Both the position numbers and the translations under genes were made by a program. The notes under the pieces are model-generated. The model searched no databases. It worked only from the letters and a program-made list of their open reading frames with translations, and was not told the DNA's origin. Shown here piece after piece: positions 54,341 through 62,063 of a DNA stretch of 64,000 bases. Location of the stretch: contig UBYX01000002.1 in NCBI GenBank assembly GCA_900469955.1, positions 248,808 to 312,807 of the forward strand, given 5' to 3'. Source of the DNA: Hyphomicrobiales bacterium (lineage in GTDB: Bacteria; Pseudomonadota; Alphaproteobacteria; Rhizobiales; Rhizobiaceae). The first letter of the stretch is position 1. The number at the start of each line of letters is the position of its first letter.

Positions 54341-54476
54341 GGGGCGACTATAGCGCATCCTGACACGCGAAAAACGTGCCTGGTGAGCGTTTCGGGCTCA
54401 AGCCGATGAAATTCCGGCACCAGCGGACCTTCAGTAACGGGCAAAAGGCGGCGGCTTCAACAAAGGAGACATTCTG

Positions 54477-55316
54477 ATGAAGACCCTTGCTTCCCTCTTC
54501 AGCCTCGGCGCCGCATTGCTGACGCTGTCCACCCCGGCCAAGGCAGCGGCCGACCTCGAGCTCTGGCGGCTGGACTGCGGCTCGGTCGTGATCAAGGACC
54601 TGTCGAGCTTTTCCGATACCTTCAGCTATGCCGGCGAAACCCGCACGCTGACCGCCAGCTGCTACGTGATCCGCCACGGCGCCGACTACATGCTCTGGGA
54701 TGCCGGCCTGCCGGCGGCGCTGATCGGCAAGGCGCCGGATCCGAGCCAGGCGATGGCGCCCGCGCTGACAGTCGACATACCGACCCAGCTTGCCAGGATC
54801 GGCATCAAGCCGGAGCAGATCGGCATCGTCGGCATCAGCCACAACCATTTCGACCATATGGGCCAGGCAACCAGCTTTCCCAAAGCCACGCTGATGATCG
54901 GCGCCGGCGACTGGGAGAGCCTGCATGCCGATCCCCTGCCCTTCGCGGTCATGTCCGCTCTCGTCCAGCCGTGGCTGGATGGAAAGGCCAAGGTCGATCC
55001 GGTTTCCGGCGATCGCGACGTGTTCGGCGACGGTCAGGTGATGATGCTTGCCATGCCCGGCCACACCGAGGGCGAAACCGCATTGCTGGTAAACCTGCCG
55101 CAGACGGGACCGGTCCTGCTGTCCGGCGACGTCGTGCATTTCGAAGAGCAGATCGCCAATCGCGGCGTGCCGCCGTTCAACGTCAACAGGGCGGAAAGCC
55201 TCGCTTCGATGGAGCGTATGACGCAGATCGCGGAGAAACTCGACGCGAAGCTGATCGTCCAGCACGATGCGAGCCATATCGGCCGCCTGCCGGCTTTCCC
55301 GGCCAGCGCCCGGTAA
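54477..55316 (+). CDS. Exported metallo-beta-lactamase-fold hydrolase (AHL-lactonase-like)
   Basis: A 279-aa protein with signal peptide 1-24 (ends AKAAAD). The zinc motif HNHFDH (His122, His124, Asp126, His127), His196, Asp218 and His263 form a complete MBL dinuclear site. The whole pattern (IVGISHNHFDHMGQATSFP, GHTEGETALLV, SGDVVHFEEQ) is close to N-acyl-homoserine lactone lactonases of the MBL family, but signal-peptide-bearing members may instead act on other lactones or esters in the periplasm. CAAAGGAGACATTCTG precedes the ATG. It is divergent from the AraC-type gene. Confidence 0.85.
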   Translation: MKTLASLFSLGAALLTLSTPAKAAADLELWRLDCGSVVIKDLSSFSDTFSYAGETRTLTASCYVIRHGADYMLWDAGLPAALIGKAPDPSQAMAPALTVDIPTQLARIGIKPEQIGIVGISHNHFDHMGQATSFPKATLMIGAGDWESLHADPLPFAVMSALVQPWLDGKAKVDPVSGDRDVFGDGQVMMLAMPGHTEGETALLVNLPQTGPVLLSGDVVHFEEQIANRGVPPFNVNRAESLASMERMTQIAEKLDAKLIVQHDASHIGRLPAFPASAR

Positions 55317-55405
55317 TCTGAACGCCATATTCATGAGATCGCCACTGGCGCATCGCGCGCCGGTGGCTATATTCCGCGGGAACAAATTGCAGCCGAGGAC
55401 ACCTC

Positions 55406-56110
55406 ATGGCCGATCTCTCCGCCTTCCCCATCGCCACCAAATGGCCCGCCGAGAACCCCAACATCCTGCAGCTCTATTCGACGCCGACGCCGAACGGCGT
55501 GAAGGTATCGATCATGCTGGAGGAGATCGGCCTGCCCTATGAGCCGCATTTCATCAATATCGGCGAGAACGAGACCTGGGGACCGGAATATCTCGCGCTC
55601 AACCCGAACGGCAAGATCCCGGCGATCATCGATCCCGACGGCCCGGGCGGCAAGCCGCTCGGCCTCTTCGAATCCGGCGCGATCCTGATCTACCTTGCCG
55701 AAAAGACCGACAAGCTTCTGCCCGCCGACCCCGCCAGACGTTACGAGACGATCCAGTGGGTGATGTTCCAGATGGGCGGCCTCGGCCCGATGTTCGGCCA
55801 GCTCGGCTTCTTCCATAAATTCGCCGGCAAGGACTATGAGGACAAGCGTCCGCGCGACCGATATGTCAAGGAATCGGCCCGCCTCATCCGCGTCATCGAG
55901 ACCCGCCTCGAAGGCCGCGACTGGATCATGGGCGACGAATATACCATCGCCGACATTTCCATGCTCGGCTGGGTGCGCAACCTGATCGGCTTCTACGGCG
56001 CCGGCGAACTGATCGAATACGACCAGCTGAAGCTGGTCCCGAAATGGCTGGAGCGCGGCCTCGCCCGTCCAGCGGTACAGCGCGGCCTGGAAATCCCCAA
56101 GCGACCGTGA
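55406..56110 (+). CDS. Glutathione S-transferase family (YfcG/Nu-class-like)
   Basis: A 234-aa protein with the N-terminal thioredoxin-like domain ILQLYSTPTPNGVKVSIMLEEIGLPYEPHFINIGENETWGPEYLALNPNGKIPAIIDPDG and FESGAILIYLAEKTDKLLP, then an all-helical domain (QMGGLGPMFGQLGFFHKFAG, DYTIADISMLGWVRNLIGFYGAGELIEYDQLKLVPKWLERGLARPAVQRGLEIPKRP). The T-P-N-G-x-K motif is that of YfcG/YghU disulfide-bond oxidoreductases, which use glutathione. It is 90 bases downstream of the lactonase-like gene and may be in the same transcript, part of a run of detoxification-type genes. Confidence 0.9.
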   Translation: MADLSAFPIATKWPAENPNILQLYSTPTPNGVKVSIMLEEIGLPYEPHFINIGENETWGPEYLALNPNGKIPAIIDPDGPGGKPLGLFESGAILIYLAEKTDKLLPADPARRYETIQWVMFQMGGLGPMFGQLGFFHKFAGKDYEDKRPRDRYVKESARLIRVIETRLEGRDWIMGDEYTIADISMLGWVRNLIGFYGAGELIEYDQLKLVPKWLERGLARPAVQRGLEIPKRP

Positions 56111-56114
56111 TTGA

Positions 56115-56561
56115 ATGCGGAAGCAATCCAAGATCTATGGCGCGGTTGGCTTGATGCTTTTTGTAGGAGCAGCGATTGCGGATCTTTACTTCCGCAACGG
56201 TGTGATTCGCGTAGTCGGCGCCGTTGGTATAGTTTTTTTTCTAGGCGGCTTTTTAGATTGGTTTTCTGCAAAAAAACCAGCGAAGCTACAGCAGTTGACG
56301 CCATTTCAAGAGTCCCTGCTATGTTGGGCGGCTTTCTTGATATCGGCGTTCATTATCTGGGATAATGCGCAAGACTTGCTTGCGGGGCAGACTACCTTGC
56401 CAAGGCGGCATGGTCCTCGGACGGTTGTTACGAGCGAGAAGCAGCCTATAATATTTTACTCGAAGATAGCTATCGGGTTTGTGATATTCGGCCTTATCTC
56501 GCTCGGCACAAGCTACAGGCTCTTTCAACTCTCACGCGGCGGCAAAAGACCAGAAGGATAA
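56115..56561 (+). CDS. Hypothetical membrane protein, AT-rich
   Basis: A 148-aa protein with four hydrophobic segments (about 8-24, 30-48, 66-84 and 113-135). It reads MRKQSKIYGAVGLMLFVGAAIADLYFRNG at the N-terminus. Composition is clearly lower in G+C than neighbours, with codons such as TTT and ATA. The start is four bases after the GST stop, so translation may be coupled. It is a likely recent acquisition or a fast-evolving gene. No family is recognised. Confidence 0.6.
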   Translation: MRKQSKIYGAVGLMLFVGAAIADLYFRNGVIRVVGAVGIVFFLGGFLDWFSAKKPAKLQQLTPFQESLLCWAAFLISAFIIWDNAQDLLAGQTTLPRRHGPRTVVTSEKQPIIFYSKIAIGFVIFGLISLGTSYRLFQLSRGGKRPEG

Positions 56562-56566
56562 CACCC

Positions 56567-57028
56567 ATGCCCGTGTTGATTCCTCGTCTCCCCATGGAAG
56601 GCGGATGCCGTTGCGGTCGGGTCCGGCTGAGGATCAGCGCCCAGCCGATCCTCACCATGGCCTGCCATTGCACCGGCTGCCAGAAGATGAGCGCCAGCGC
56701 CTATTCGCTCTCCGCCGCCGTTCCTGCGGAGGGCTTCGAGGTCACAGAAGGCGAACCGGTGATCGGCGGCCTGCACGGAGCAGACGCGCATCACTACCAT
56801 TGCCCGCACTGCAAGAGCTGGATGTTTACCCGGCCGGAAGGCATGGACTGGTTCGTCAACCTGCGTCCCACCATGCTCGACGACGCAAATTGGTTCTCGC
56901 CGTTCATCGAAACCTACACATCCGAAAAGCTGCCCTGGGCGACGACGCCGGCCGTTCATTCCTACGAGACGTTCCCGCCTTTCGAGGCGTATGAAGGATT
57001 GGTCAGGGAATTCGCGGAAAAAAGCTAA
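56567..57028 (+). CDS. GFA-family zinc protein (second)
   Basis: A 153-aa GFA-family protein: GGCRCGRVRLRISAQPILTMACHCTGCQKMSASAYSLSAAVPAEGFEVTEGEP, then HYHCPHCKSWMFTRPEG, with cysteines placed as zinc ligands. It differs from the GFA protein at 33184 in the latter half (NWFSPFIETYTSEKLPWATTPAVHSYETFPPFEAYEGLVREF). Function uncertain, as above. It follows the membrane gene by five bases and precedes a VOC gene, so the GST-membrane-GFA-VOC set is likely one operon. Confidence 0.88.
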   Translation: MPVLIPRLPMEGGCRCGRVRLRISAQPILTMACHCTGCQKMSASAYSLSAAVPAEGFEVTEGEPVIGGLHGADAHHYHCPHCKSWMFTRPEGMDWFVNLRPTMLDDANWFSPFIETYTSEKLPWATTPAVHSYETFPPFEAYEGLVREFAEKS

Positions 57029-57119
57029 AAACTTTCCGCCCGTTTGTCGGCTTCCGCTCATTCCGTCCGTCCTTGGGCAGGTTCAAGCGGAACCTCAACC
57101 GAACAAGGAGGGAAATTTC

Positions 57120-57551
57120 ATGGAAGCGGCAGCTCAGACCAATGACAATCCGGCACCCTCGCCCGTCCGCGGCGGGCTTGTGGCCTATCTGCAGGTGGAC
57201 GGCGCGATGAAGGCGGCCGAGTTCTACAAGCAGGCCTTCGGCGCCACGATCGAGTCCTTCCATCCGGTGGACGAGCAGGGCCGGACGATGCATGTTCATC
57301 TCTATATCAACGGCAGCTCGCTGATGTTGAGCGACGCCTATCCGGACCACGGATATCCGCATGAAAAGGCTCAGGGCTACACCATGCTTCTGCCCCTGAC
57401 CAACGAAGAAGTCGACTTCTGGTGGAAGCGCGCCGTCGATGCCGGGCTCGAGGTGAAGCTGGAGTTGCAGGTGATGTTCTGGGGTGACCGCTACGGCCAG
57501 CTCAGCGATCCTTTCGGTGTCTCCTGGGCGATGAACGCACCGGTAAAATAA
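57120..57551 (+). CDS. VOC-family protein (PhnB-like)
   Basis: A 143-aa VOC-fold protein of the PhnB/glyoxalase-like type: GGLVAYLQVDGAMKAAEFYKQAFGATIESFHPVDEQGRTMHVHLYINGSSLMLSDAYPDHGYP and NEEVDFWWKRAVDAGLEVKLELQVMFWGDRYGQLSDPFGVSWAMNAPVK. The ending WGDRYGQLSDPFGVSWA is typical. AAGGAGGGAAATTTC precedes the ATG at 57120. The exact reaction is unknown; the family includes glyoxalases and resistance proteins. A terminator follows. Confidence 0.9.
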   Translation: MEAAAQTNDNPAPSPVRGGLVAYLQVDGAMKAAEFYKQAFGATIESFHPVDEQGRTMHVHLYINGSSLMLSDAYPDHGYPHEKAQGYTMLLPLTNEEVDFWWKRAVDAGLEVKLELQVMFWGDRYGQLSDPFGVSWAMNAPVK

Positions 57552-57579
57552 ACCTGGCCTTGTCGAAACAGACTCTTCA

Positions 57580-57605
57580 GGGCGACCGGTCTCGGTCGCC
57601 CTTTT
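57580..57605 (+). terminator. Rho-independent terminator after VOC gene
   Basis: GGGCGACC pairs with GGTCGCCC over a 6-base loop, followed by TTTT. It starts 29 bases after the VOC stop codon. Confidence 0.9.
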
Positions 57606-57790
57606 GCCGTTTGGCGCCGGGCGAACACAATCGCCTCAAACCTTTGTGACCGGATAGGTCCTCACTTTGACACAGGAATTAACGTCTCGGTAACCGTCCG
57701 GACCTTGAATAAGGCCATCCTGAAATGGCCCATCTCCAGGCCGAGGCCGTCCGGTTCTCGCCCTGGGGCCTGTTGCTTTGTGGAGATACC

Positions 57791-58285
57791 ATGCCGATCA
57801 AGTCCTTCGTCCTCGCCCTTCCCCTCACCTTTGTCGCCGCAGCTTCCGCGACGGCCCAGCCGACCCGGGTCGCGCAGTTCGACGCGTGGGGTGTCTACTC
57901 CTATACCGATGCCGGCCAGACGAGTTGCTATGCGCTTTCCGTACCGGTGAATTCGGCGCCTGCCGGCATCGATCACGGAGACAATTTCTTCCTGATCGCG
58001 CCCCACGGCGAGACCGCCTATGCGCCACAGGCGGTGATGGGCTACCCTCTGCAGGAAGGCTCCGAAATCAGCCTGACGGTGGGTAACGAGGCTTTCCGTC
58101 TGATGCCTAAGGACAAGACCGCCTGGCTGCGCAATCAGGAACGCGAACCGGTTCTGGTCGAAGCCATGCGCGGCGGAAGCGACATGAAACTCGAAGCCAC
58201 GTCCCGCCGCGGCACCAATACCAGCTATTCCTATTCCCTGCGAGGTGTCAGCGCCGCTCTCCAGGCAGTCCGCAAGTGCCGCTGA
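57791..58285 (+). CDS. IalB-like invasion-associated locus B family protein
   Basis: A 164-aa exported protein: signal peptide 1-22 (ends ATAQP), then AQFDAWGVYSYTDAGQTSCYALSVPVNSAPAGIDHGDNFFLIAP and LRNQEREPVLVEAMRGGSDMKLEATSRRGTNTSYSYSLRGVSAALQAVRKCR. This fits the invasion-associated locus B family (PF06776-like), first described in Bartonella and widely present in Rhizobiales; function outside pathogens is unclear. Two cysteines (SCYAL and RKCR) could form a disulfide. ATG 57791 was chosen because of the signal peptide and GGAGATACC upstream. Confidence 0.8.
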   Translation: MPIKSFVLALPLTFVAAASATAQPTRVAQFDAWGVYSYTDAGQTSCYALSVPVNSAPAGIDHGDNFFLIAPHGETAYAPQAVMGYPLQEGSEISLTVGNEAFRLMPKDKTAWLRNQEREPVLVEAMRGGSDMKLEATSRRGTNTSYSYSLRGVSAALQAVRKCR

Positions 58286-58324
58286 CCGTCGATCGGCGCG
58301 CGAAACAGGCGGAGTTTTGAGCCG

Positions 58325-58897
58325 GTGAGATTGCACCGAAAAGGGTGGGCGTTCGGCGCTACAGCTCTGGCCGCATCGCTTGTTTTCAGTCCTGCTTTTC
58401 CCGGTGCGGCTGCGGGGCCGGCAAAAGCCGAGCCGTCACTGGCCGCCGGTTTCCGCAAGGGCCGCGAGACCGGGTACCCGGTTCCGCGTTTCGTGACACT
58501 GAAGGCCGCTAAGGCGCATATGCGGGTTGGCCCCTCGATCGATCACCCCACTGTCTGGGTCTATTCGGCCCGCGGTCTGCCCATGGAGATCATCGAGGAA
58601 TATGGCAACTGGCGGCGCGTGCGCGATCCCGAAGGTACTACGGGCTGGATGTTCGCACCCTTGCTGTCGGGCCGGCGCACAGCCGTTGTCGGCCCATGGG
58701 TGAAGCAGACGATAGCTCTTCGCGCCGCCCCCTCGCCGAATGCAAGGATCGTCGCCCGCCTGTCTGCAAAAGTCCGCCTCGACCTTTCCGACTGCGATCG
58801 AAAATGGTGCAGGGTATCGCTGCAAAAAAGCCCCCTGAGCGGCTTCATCGAGCAGAATTCCCTCTGGGGCGTCTATCCGGGAGAAATGGTGAACTGA
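58325..58897 (+). CDS. Secreted SH3-domain protein
   Basis: A 190-aa exported protein with signal peptide 1-35. Residues about 55-185 contain two bacterial SH3-like repeats: VTLKAAKAHMRVGPSIDHPTVWVYSARGLPMEIIEEYGNWRRVRDPEGTTGWMFAPLLSGRRTAVVG and TIALRAAPSPNARIVARLSAKVRLDLSDCDRKWCRVSL. Such domains bind peptidoglycan or anchor to the envelope. GTG start at 58325; it has no obvious strong ribosome site. The gene ends seven bases before a 36-bp repeat marking the edge of the RHS cassette. Confidence 0.82.
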   Translation: MRLHRKGWAFGATALAASLVFSPAFPGAAAGPAKAEPSLAAGFRKGRETGYPVPRFVTLKAAKAHMRVGPSIDHPTVWVYSARGLPMEIIEEYGNWRRVRDPEGTTGWMFAPLLSGRRTAVVGPWVKQTIALRAAPSPNARIVARLSAKVRLDLSDCDRKWCRVSLQKSPLSGFIEQNSLWGVYPGEMVN

Positions 58898-58904
58898 AGG
58901 CGAC

Positions 58905-58940
58905 CTACCGCACCACGAAGCAGTTCACCGCTTTTGCCTG
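58905..58940. repeat. Direct repeat copy 1 (copy of dac 3' end)
   Basis: Thirty-six bases identical to the last 12 codons (including the stop) of the dac gene at 60735-60770. The two copies are in the same orientation and flank 1,794 bases that hold the RHS toxin/immunity genes. The match stops abruptly at both edges, after which the sequences differ apart from a short AGCAC. This is a footprint of insertion at or duplication of the dac 3' end. Confidence 0.88.
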
Positions 58941-58959
58941 AAGCACGGCATCGCAGAAT

Positions 58960-59766
58960 TCACGACGTTATGACCATCAATCCCGCGCTGAGGATCACTT
59001 TCCTCACCGTTTCTATTTGCTCCGGCGGCACCGACCATAACCACGTCACATCAGAAAGACGTTCCAACTCGCCAATTCTCTCCCTCTCAATCCACTCCGC
59101 AAGCGTGTCCTGTCCCACCTTCTGCGAGAGATGCCCAGCCGAGAGCAGGTTGACCTCGAATACATCGCGCAGTTTGGTTTCAAGCTGCCGTTGCCCCGGC
59201 AATCTACGAAAGACGCGGCCGAACTCATAGTTTCGGGCTTGGATCTCTTTTGGCGAACCATAAAAAGTTCGATCAACGGTTGCGAACCGGGAATAACCTT
59301 GTCCCACAGCGAAAGAGGACGGACCCCAGTAGAACGGCATACGGTAGCCGATGCCATAGATCGGGGCAAGTTCCGCAACCAAAAGGTTAAGTACCCGTCT
59401 GTAAACCCCGGCGACATCAGAAACTGCACATTCGTCGATATGAACGTAAAACTTGGGGAATCTACCGACGTTAAAGTTAAGTTGGATAGAGTCTTCGGAT
59501 AGTATCCCCTGCCGCCTCCACCAGTAAAAATAAATCCCCTCCCACGGGGCAGCATCAGATATATTTCTTTTCACAAAATTTTTGTAACGATAAGTCCTAT
59601 TTTTCTCACTAGAATACACCGTCAAAAAATCAGGTTGTGAACCGAGATAAGTAAACAGGCAACTACACAAATCAATTGCGGCTTGGAAATCAATCTGCAG
59701 TCCCCATTCATAAACAGCTAGAGAATGTACAGTGTTGGTTTCTTTGAAAAGAGCCTGATCTATCAT
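58960..59766 (-). CDS. Putative immunity protein of the RHS cassette
   Basis: A 268-aa soluble protein with no signal peptide, of lower G+C than its neighbours. Recognisable stretches are WEGIYFYWWRRQG, FYWGPSSFAVGQGYSRFATVDRTFYGSPKEIQARNYEFGRVFRRLPGQRQLETKLRDVFEVNLLSAGHLSQKVGQDTLAEWIERERIGELERLSDVTWLW. I do not recognise a named family with confidence; the pattern is like proteins found next to polymorphic-toxin genes. Its ATG overlaps by four bases the stop codon of the toxin's second reading frame (59763-59766), the usual toxin-then-immunity coupling. Immunity function is inferred from position. Confidence 0.62.
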   Translation of the reverse strand: MIDQALFKETNTVHSLAVYEWGLQIDFQAAIDLCSCLFTYLGSQPDFLTVYSSEKNRTYRYKNFVKRNISDAAPWEGIYFYWWRRQGILSEDSIQLNFNVGRFPKFYVHIDECAVSDVAGVYRRVLNLLVAELAPIYGIGYRMPFYWGPSSFAVGQGYSRFATVDRTFYGSPKEIQARNYEFGRVFRRLPGQRQLETKLRDVFEVNLLSAGHLSQKVGQDTLAEWIERERIGELERLSDVTWLWSVPPEQIETVRKVILSAGLMVITS

Positions 59767-60603
59767 CGATTGTCCCTAGAGCTCGAATCCCTAGTGGGCG
59801 CCTCTCCAGTTGCACGGCCATTCGTCGGGTCCCCATTGCCACCGCGTTCAGTTACTTCACCTTCAGTTTTATAACCGGCGGCGTCCATCTTCGAAGCATT
59901 GGACTCATTTTTTAGCTCCATTTTACCAACAGTCTGGCTTGGCGAAACACACTCGCAAATCTTCACAGTCGTGCCATCCTTAAACAACGGTAACATCCGG
60001 ACGGCTTTGAGAAACGCCTTTCACGCCAAGAGCTGAGTCAATAGTTCTGTTCAGATGAACCGAGGCTACGTTTGGATCCTTGGCATACTCGACCGCTTTT
60101 GCGTAGCTAACATCGGCGTGCCCAGTGTCTTTCCCAGCCTGCTGCCCAAAGCCATGTATCTTCCCAGCCCAATCGGGATCGAAATCGACCTTTGCCAAGG
60201 CTTTGGCATCATCGACCTTTTCAACCGCTCGCGCTGCTTTTGAAATCCCTGCAGGAACAAGCGGAACCATGGCGGATGCGGCATCGACGCCCAGGTCAAT
60301 GGTGCCCTGCGTTACCAAAGCCTGATCGTCGGTATAGTATCCATAAGCTATCGTCAAAGCGTCGTAAGCAACGTTCAACCCGTCCCAAACGGTATCTATT
60401 ATATGCCCGCTGGGATCGCTCTTATTAATAGGATCATTTTCCGCATAAGCGTACCGGTTCGTTCCCACTCCCTCTACAGAAGGATCAAGCGTGTCTGGCG
60501 AAATAAACCTGGCAGTAGCCGCAGACGTCATCGCCACAAGCATTAGAACCGTGACAAAGGCTGTCACTACCCTGCCCCACAAGGAAAAACCAAAATGATT
60601 CAT
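59763..60603 (-). pseudogene. Truncated RHS toxin with signal peptide, frameshifted in the toxin domain
   Basis: Reading from ATG 60603: [25 protein letters not shown] is a signal or membrane segment; [36 protein letters not shown] (about 33-68) is the final RHS-core motif; then a helical linker and a C-terminal toxin module with [30 protein letters not shown] stops this frame at 59980. In the next frame the same domain continues without break in sense: KDGTTVKICECVSPSQTVGKMELKNESNASKMDAAGYK, to TGA at 59763. One surplus T in the run at 59982-59984 explains the shift. RPDV...CECVSPSQT resembles restriction-nuclease-type toxin cores. No upstream RHS repeats remain. Confidence 0.75.
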
Positions 60604-60734
60604 GCCGCCCCCCAATCGCATAGTAGCGCAGAAGTTGCAGAGAAATGACGCGATTCGTCAAGGGGATGAGGACAGCCCTCAGCTCGCTATCCAATCCGAA
60701 TGTTGAACGGGATATGGCGTAGTTGGCGCCGCCC

Positions 60735-60770
60735 CTACCGCACCACGAAGCAGTTCACCGCTTTTGCCTG
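60735..60770. repeat. Direct repeat copy 2 (dac 3' end)
   Basis: The last 36 bases of dac, identical in sequence and direction to 58905-58940. It marks the right edge of the RHS cassette; the dac gene itself is complete. Confidence 0.88.
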
Positions 60771-61955
60771 CAGCACCGAGCAAGCTCGGGTGGCGGTGTT
60801 CTGGTCGGCAAAGCCGACCAGGCGGGCGCGGAAGTATTCCTTTCCGGCCTCCGCATAGCTCTCGACGCTGGGCGCTATGCGGCCGAAATCCGTCGTCAGC
60901 AGCGGCAGCGCTTTTTCGAGCATGGCGGACGCCGTCTCGCGGTCGCCGGCGGCGGCGATCTGGATCTGCCAGAGCGGGCCGACCGGCTTCTGTGGCGTCG
61001 GGGCGGCATAGAGATTGGCGATAGAGACCCGCGCCGGCGGAGTGCCGAGCGAGATTTCCTTGCGCGGCGCGGCGAAGGCCAGCGGCGCGGCGCTTTCAGC
61101 GGGCCGCTCTTCTTTGCTTTCCAGGGCGATGAGACCGCCGGCGGAGGGAGTGCCGGCGCCCGGCACATACTTGTCGAGGAGAGCCGCCATCTGGTCGTCA
61201 CGCCTGCGGGCCGACTTGCCGCCGAGAACGACACCGATCACACGTCTTCCGTTGATGTTGACGGCGCTGGCGATGTTGAAGCCGGAAGCGCGGATATAAC
61301 CGGTCTTGACCCCGTCCATGCCGGGATAGCGGTACATCAGATTGTTGTGGCCTCGGATGCGCTTGCCGCGGAATTCGAAGGCGCGCATCGAGAAGAGCTG
61401 GTATTCGCGGGGGAAGTCGCGGATCAGCGCGAGCGCCATCATGCCCATGTCCCGGGCGGTCGTCACCTGGCTGTCGTCGGGCAGGCCGGAAGCGTTTCGA
61501 AATACCGTCCTGGTCATCCCGAGCGCGCGGGCCTTCTGGGTCATCATCATGCCGAACCGCTCTTCGGTTCCGCCAAGATGATCGGCCATCGCCGCTGCCG
61601 CGTCATTGGCAGAACGCACCGCCATTGCAAGCACCGCCTCGCGCACCGTGAGCGTCTGGCCGGCCCTGACCCCCAGCTTGAACGGTATCTTGGAGGCCGC
61701 GTTCGCGGTCATCACGATCTGCTGGTCCCAGTCGAGGCGGCCCTGCTTGAGCGCCTCGAAGGTCAGGTAGAGCGTCATCATCTTGGTGAGCGACGCCGGA
61801 TGGTTGATGACGTCGGCGTTTTCCGAAGCCAGAACCTTGCCGCTCTGGGCGTCGTAGATGAAATGCGCATAACCCGCCTCGGCAGGCGTTCGGCTCATGG
61901 CGAGAGAGGCACCGACGAGAAACAGGAAGGCCAGGGCATGCGCAATTCTTGACAT
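60735..61955 (-). CDS. D-alanyl-D-alanine carboxypeptidase with SPOR domain
   Basis: A 406-aa penicillin-binding protein that trims the pentapeptide of peptidoglycan. The signal peptide is 1-28. The active-site triads are SLTK (Ser55, Lys58), SAN (Ser115) and KTG (Lys217). Residues about 330-405 look like a SPOR domain (WQIQIAAAGDRETASAMLEKALPLL, SYAEAGKEYFRARLVGFADQNTATRACSVLQAKAVNCFVVR) that targets it to the septum. This domain order is common in Rhizobiaceae DacA/DacF proteins. The last 36 bases of the gene are duplicated beyond the RHS cassette. Confidence 0.92.
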   Translation of the reverse strand: MSRIAHALAFLFLVGASLAMSRTPAEAGYAHFIYDAQSGKVLASENADVINHPASLTKMMTLYLTFEALKQGRLDWDQQIVMTANAASKIPFKLGVRAGQTLTVREAVLAMAVRSANDAAAAMADHLGGTEERFGMMMTQKARALGMTRTVFRNASGLPDDSQVTTARDMGMMALALIRDFPREYQLFSMRAFEFRGKRIRGHNNLMYRYPGMDGVKTGYIRASGFNIASAVNINGRRVIGVVLGGKSARRRDDQMAALLDKYVPGAGTPSAGGLIALESKEERPAESAAPLAFAAPRKEISLGTPPARVSIANLYAAPTPQKPVGPLWQIQIAAAGDRETASAMLEKALPLLTTDFGRIAPSVESYAEAGKEYFRARLVGFADQNTATRACSVLQAKAVNCFVVR

Positions 61956-62063
61956 CGATCAACCTCGCTAAGTGCGCACGAACATAGGCCAAGGATGCTG
62001 GTGCGAAAATGGCGGAACTGAAATTTAGTGAAATTTCCGCGCTCGCTTCACCGGAAAGATCGT

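Noticed and set aside
59763..59996. Separate 77-aa gene between toxin and immunity genes
   Set aside because: Its sequence continues the toxin domain exactly after the stop in the other frame; a frameshifted single gene is simpler.
59980..60000. Programmed frameshift in the RHS toxin
   Set aside because: Only a TTT run followed by TAA is present, with no stimulatory structure or conserved slippery heptamer seen; mutation or read error is more likely without other evidence.
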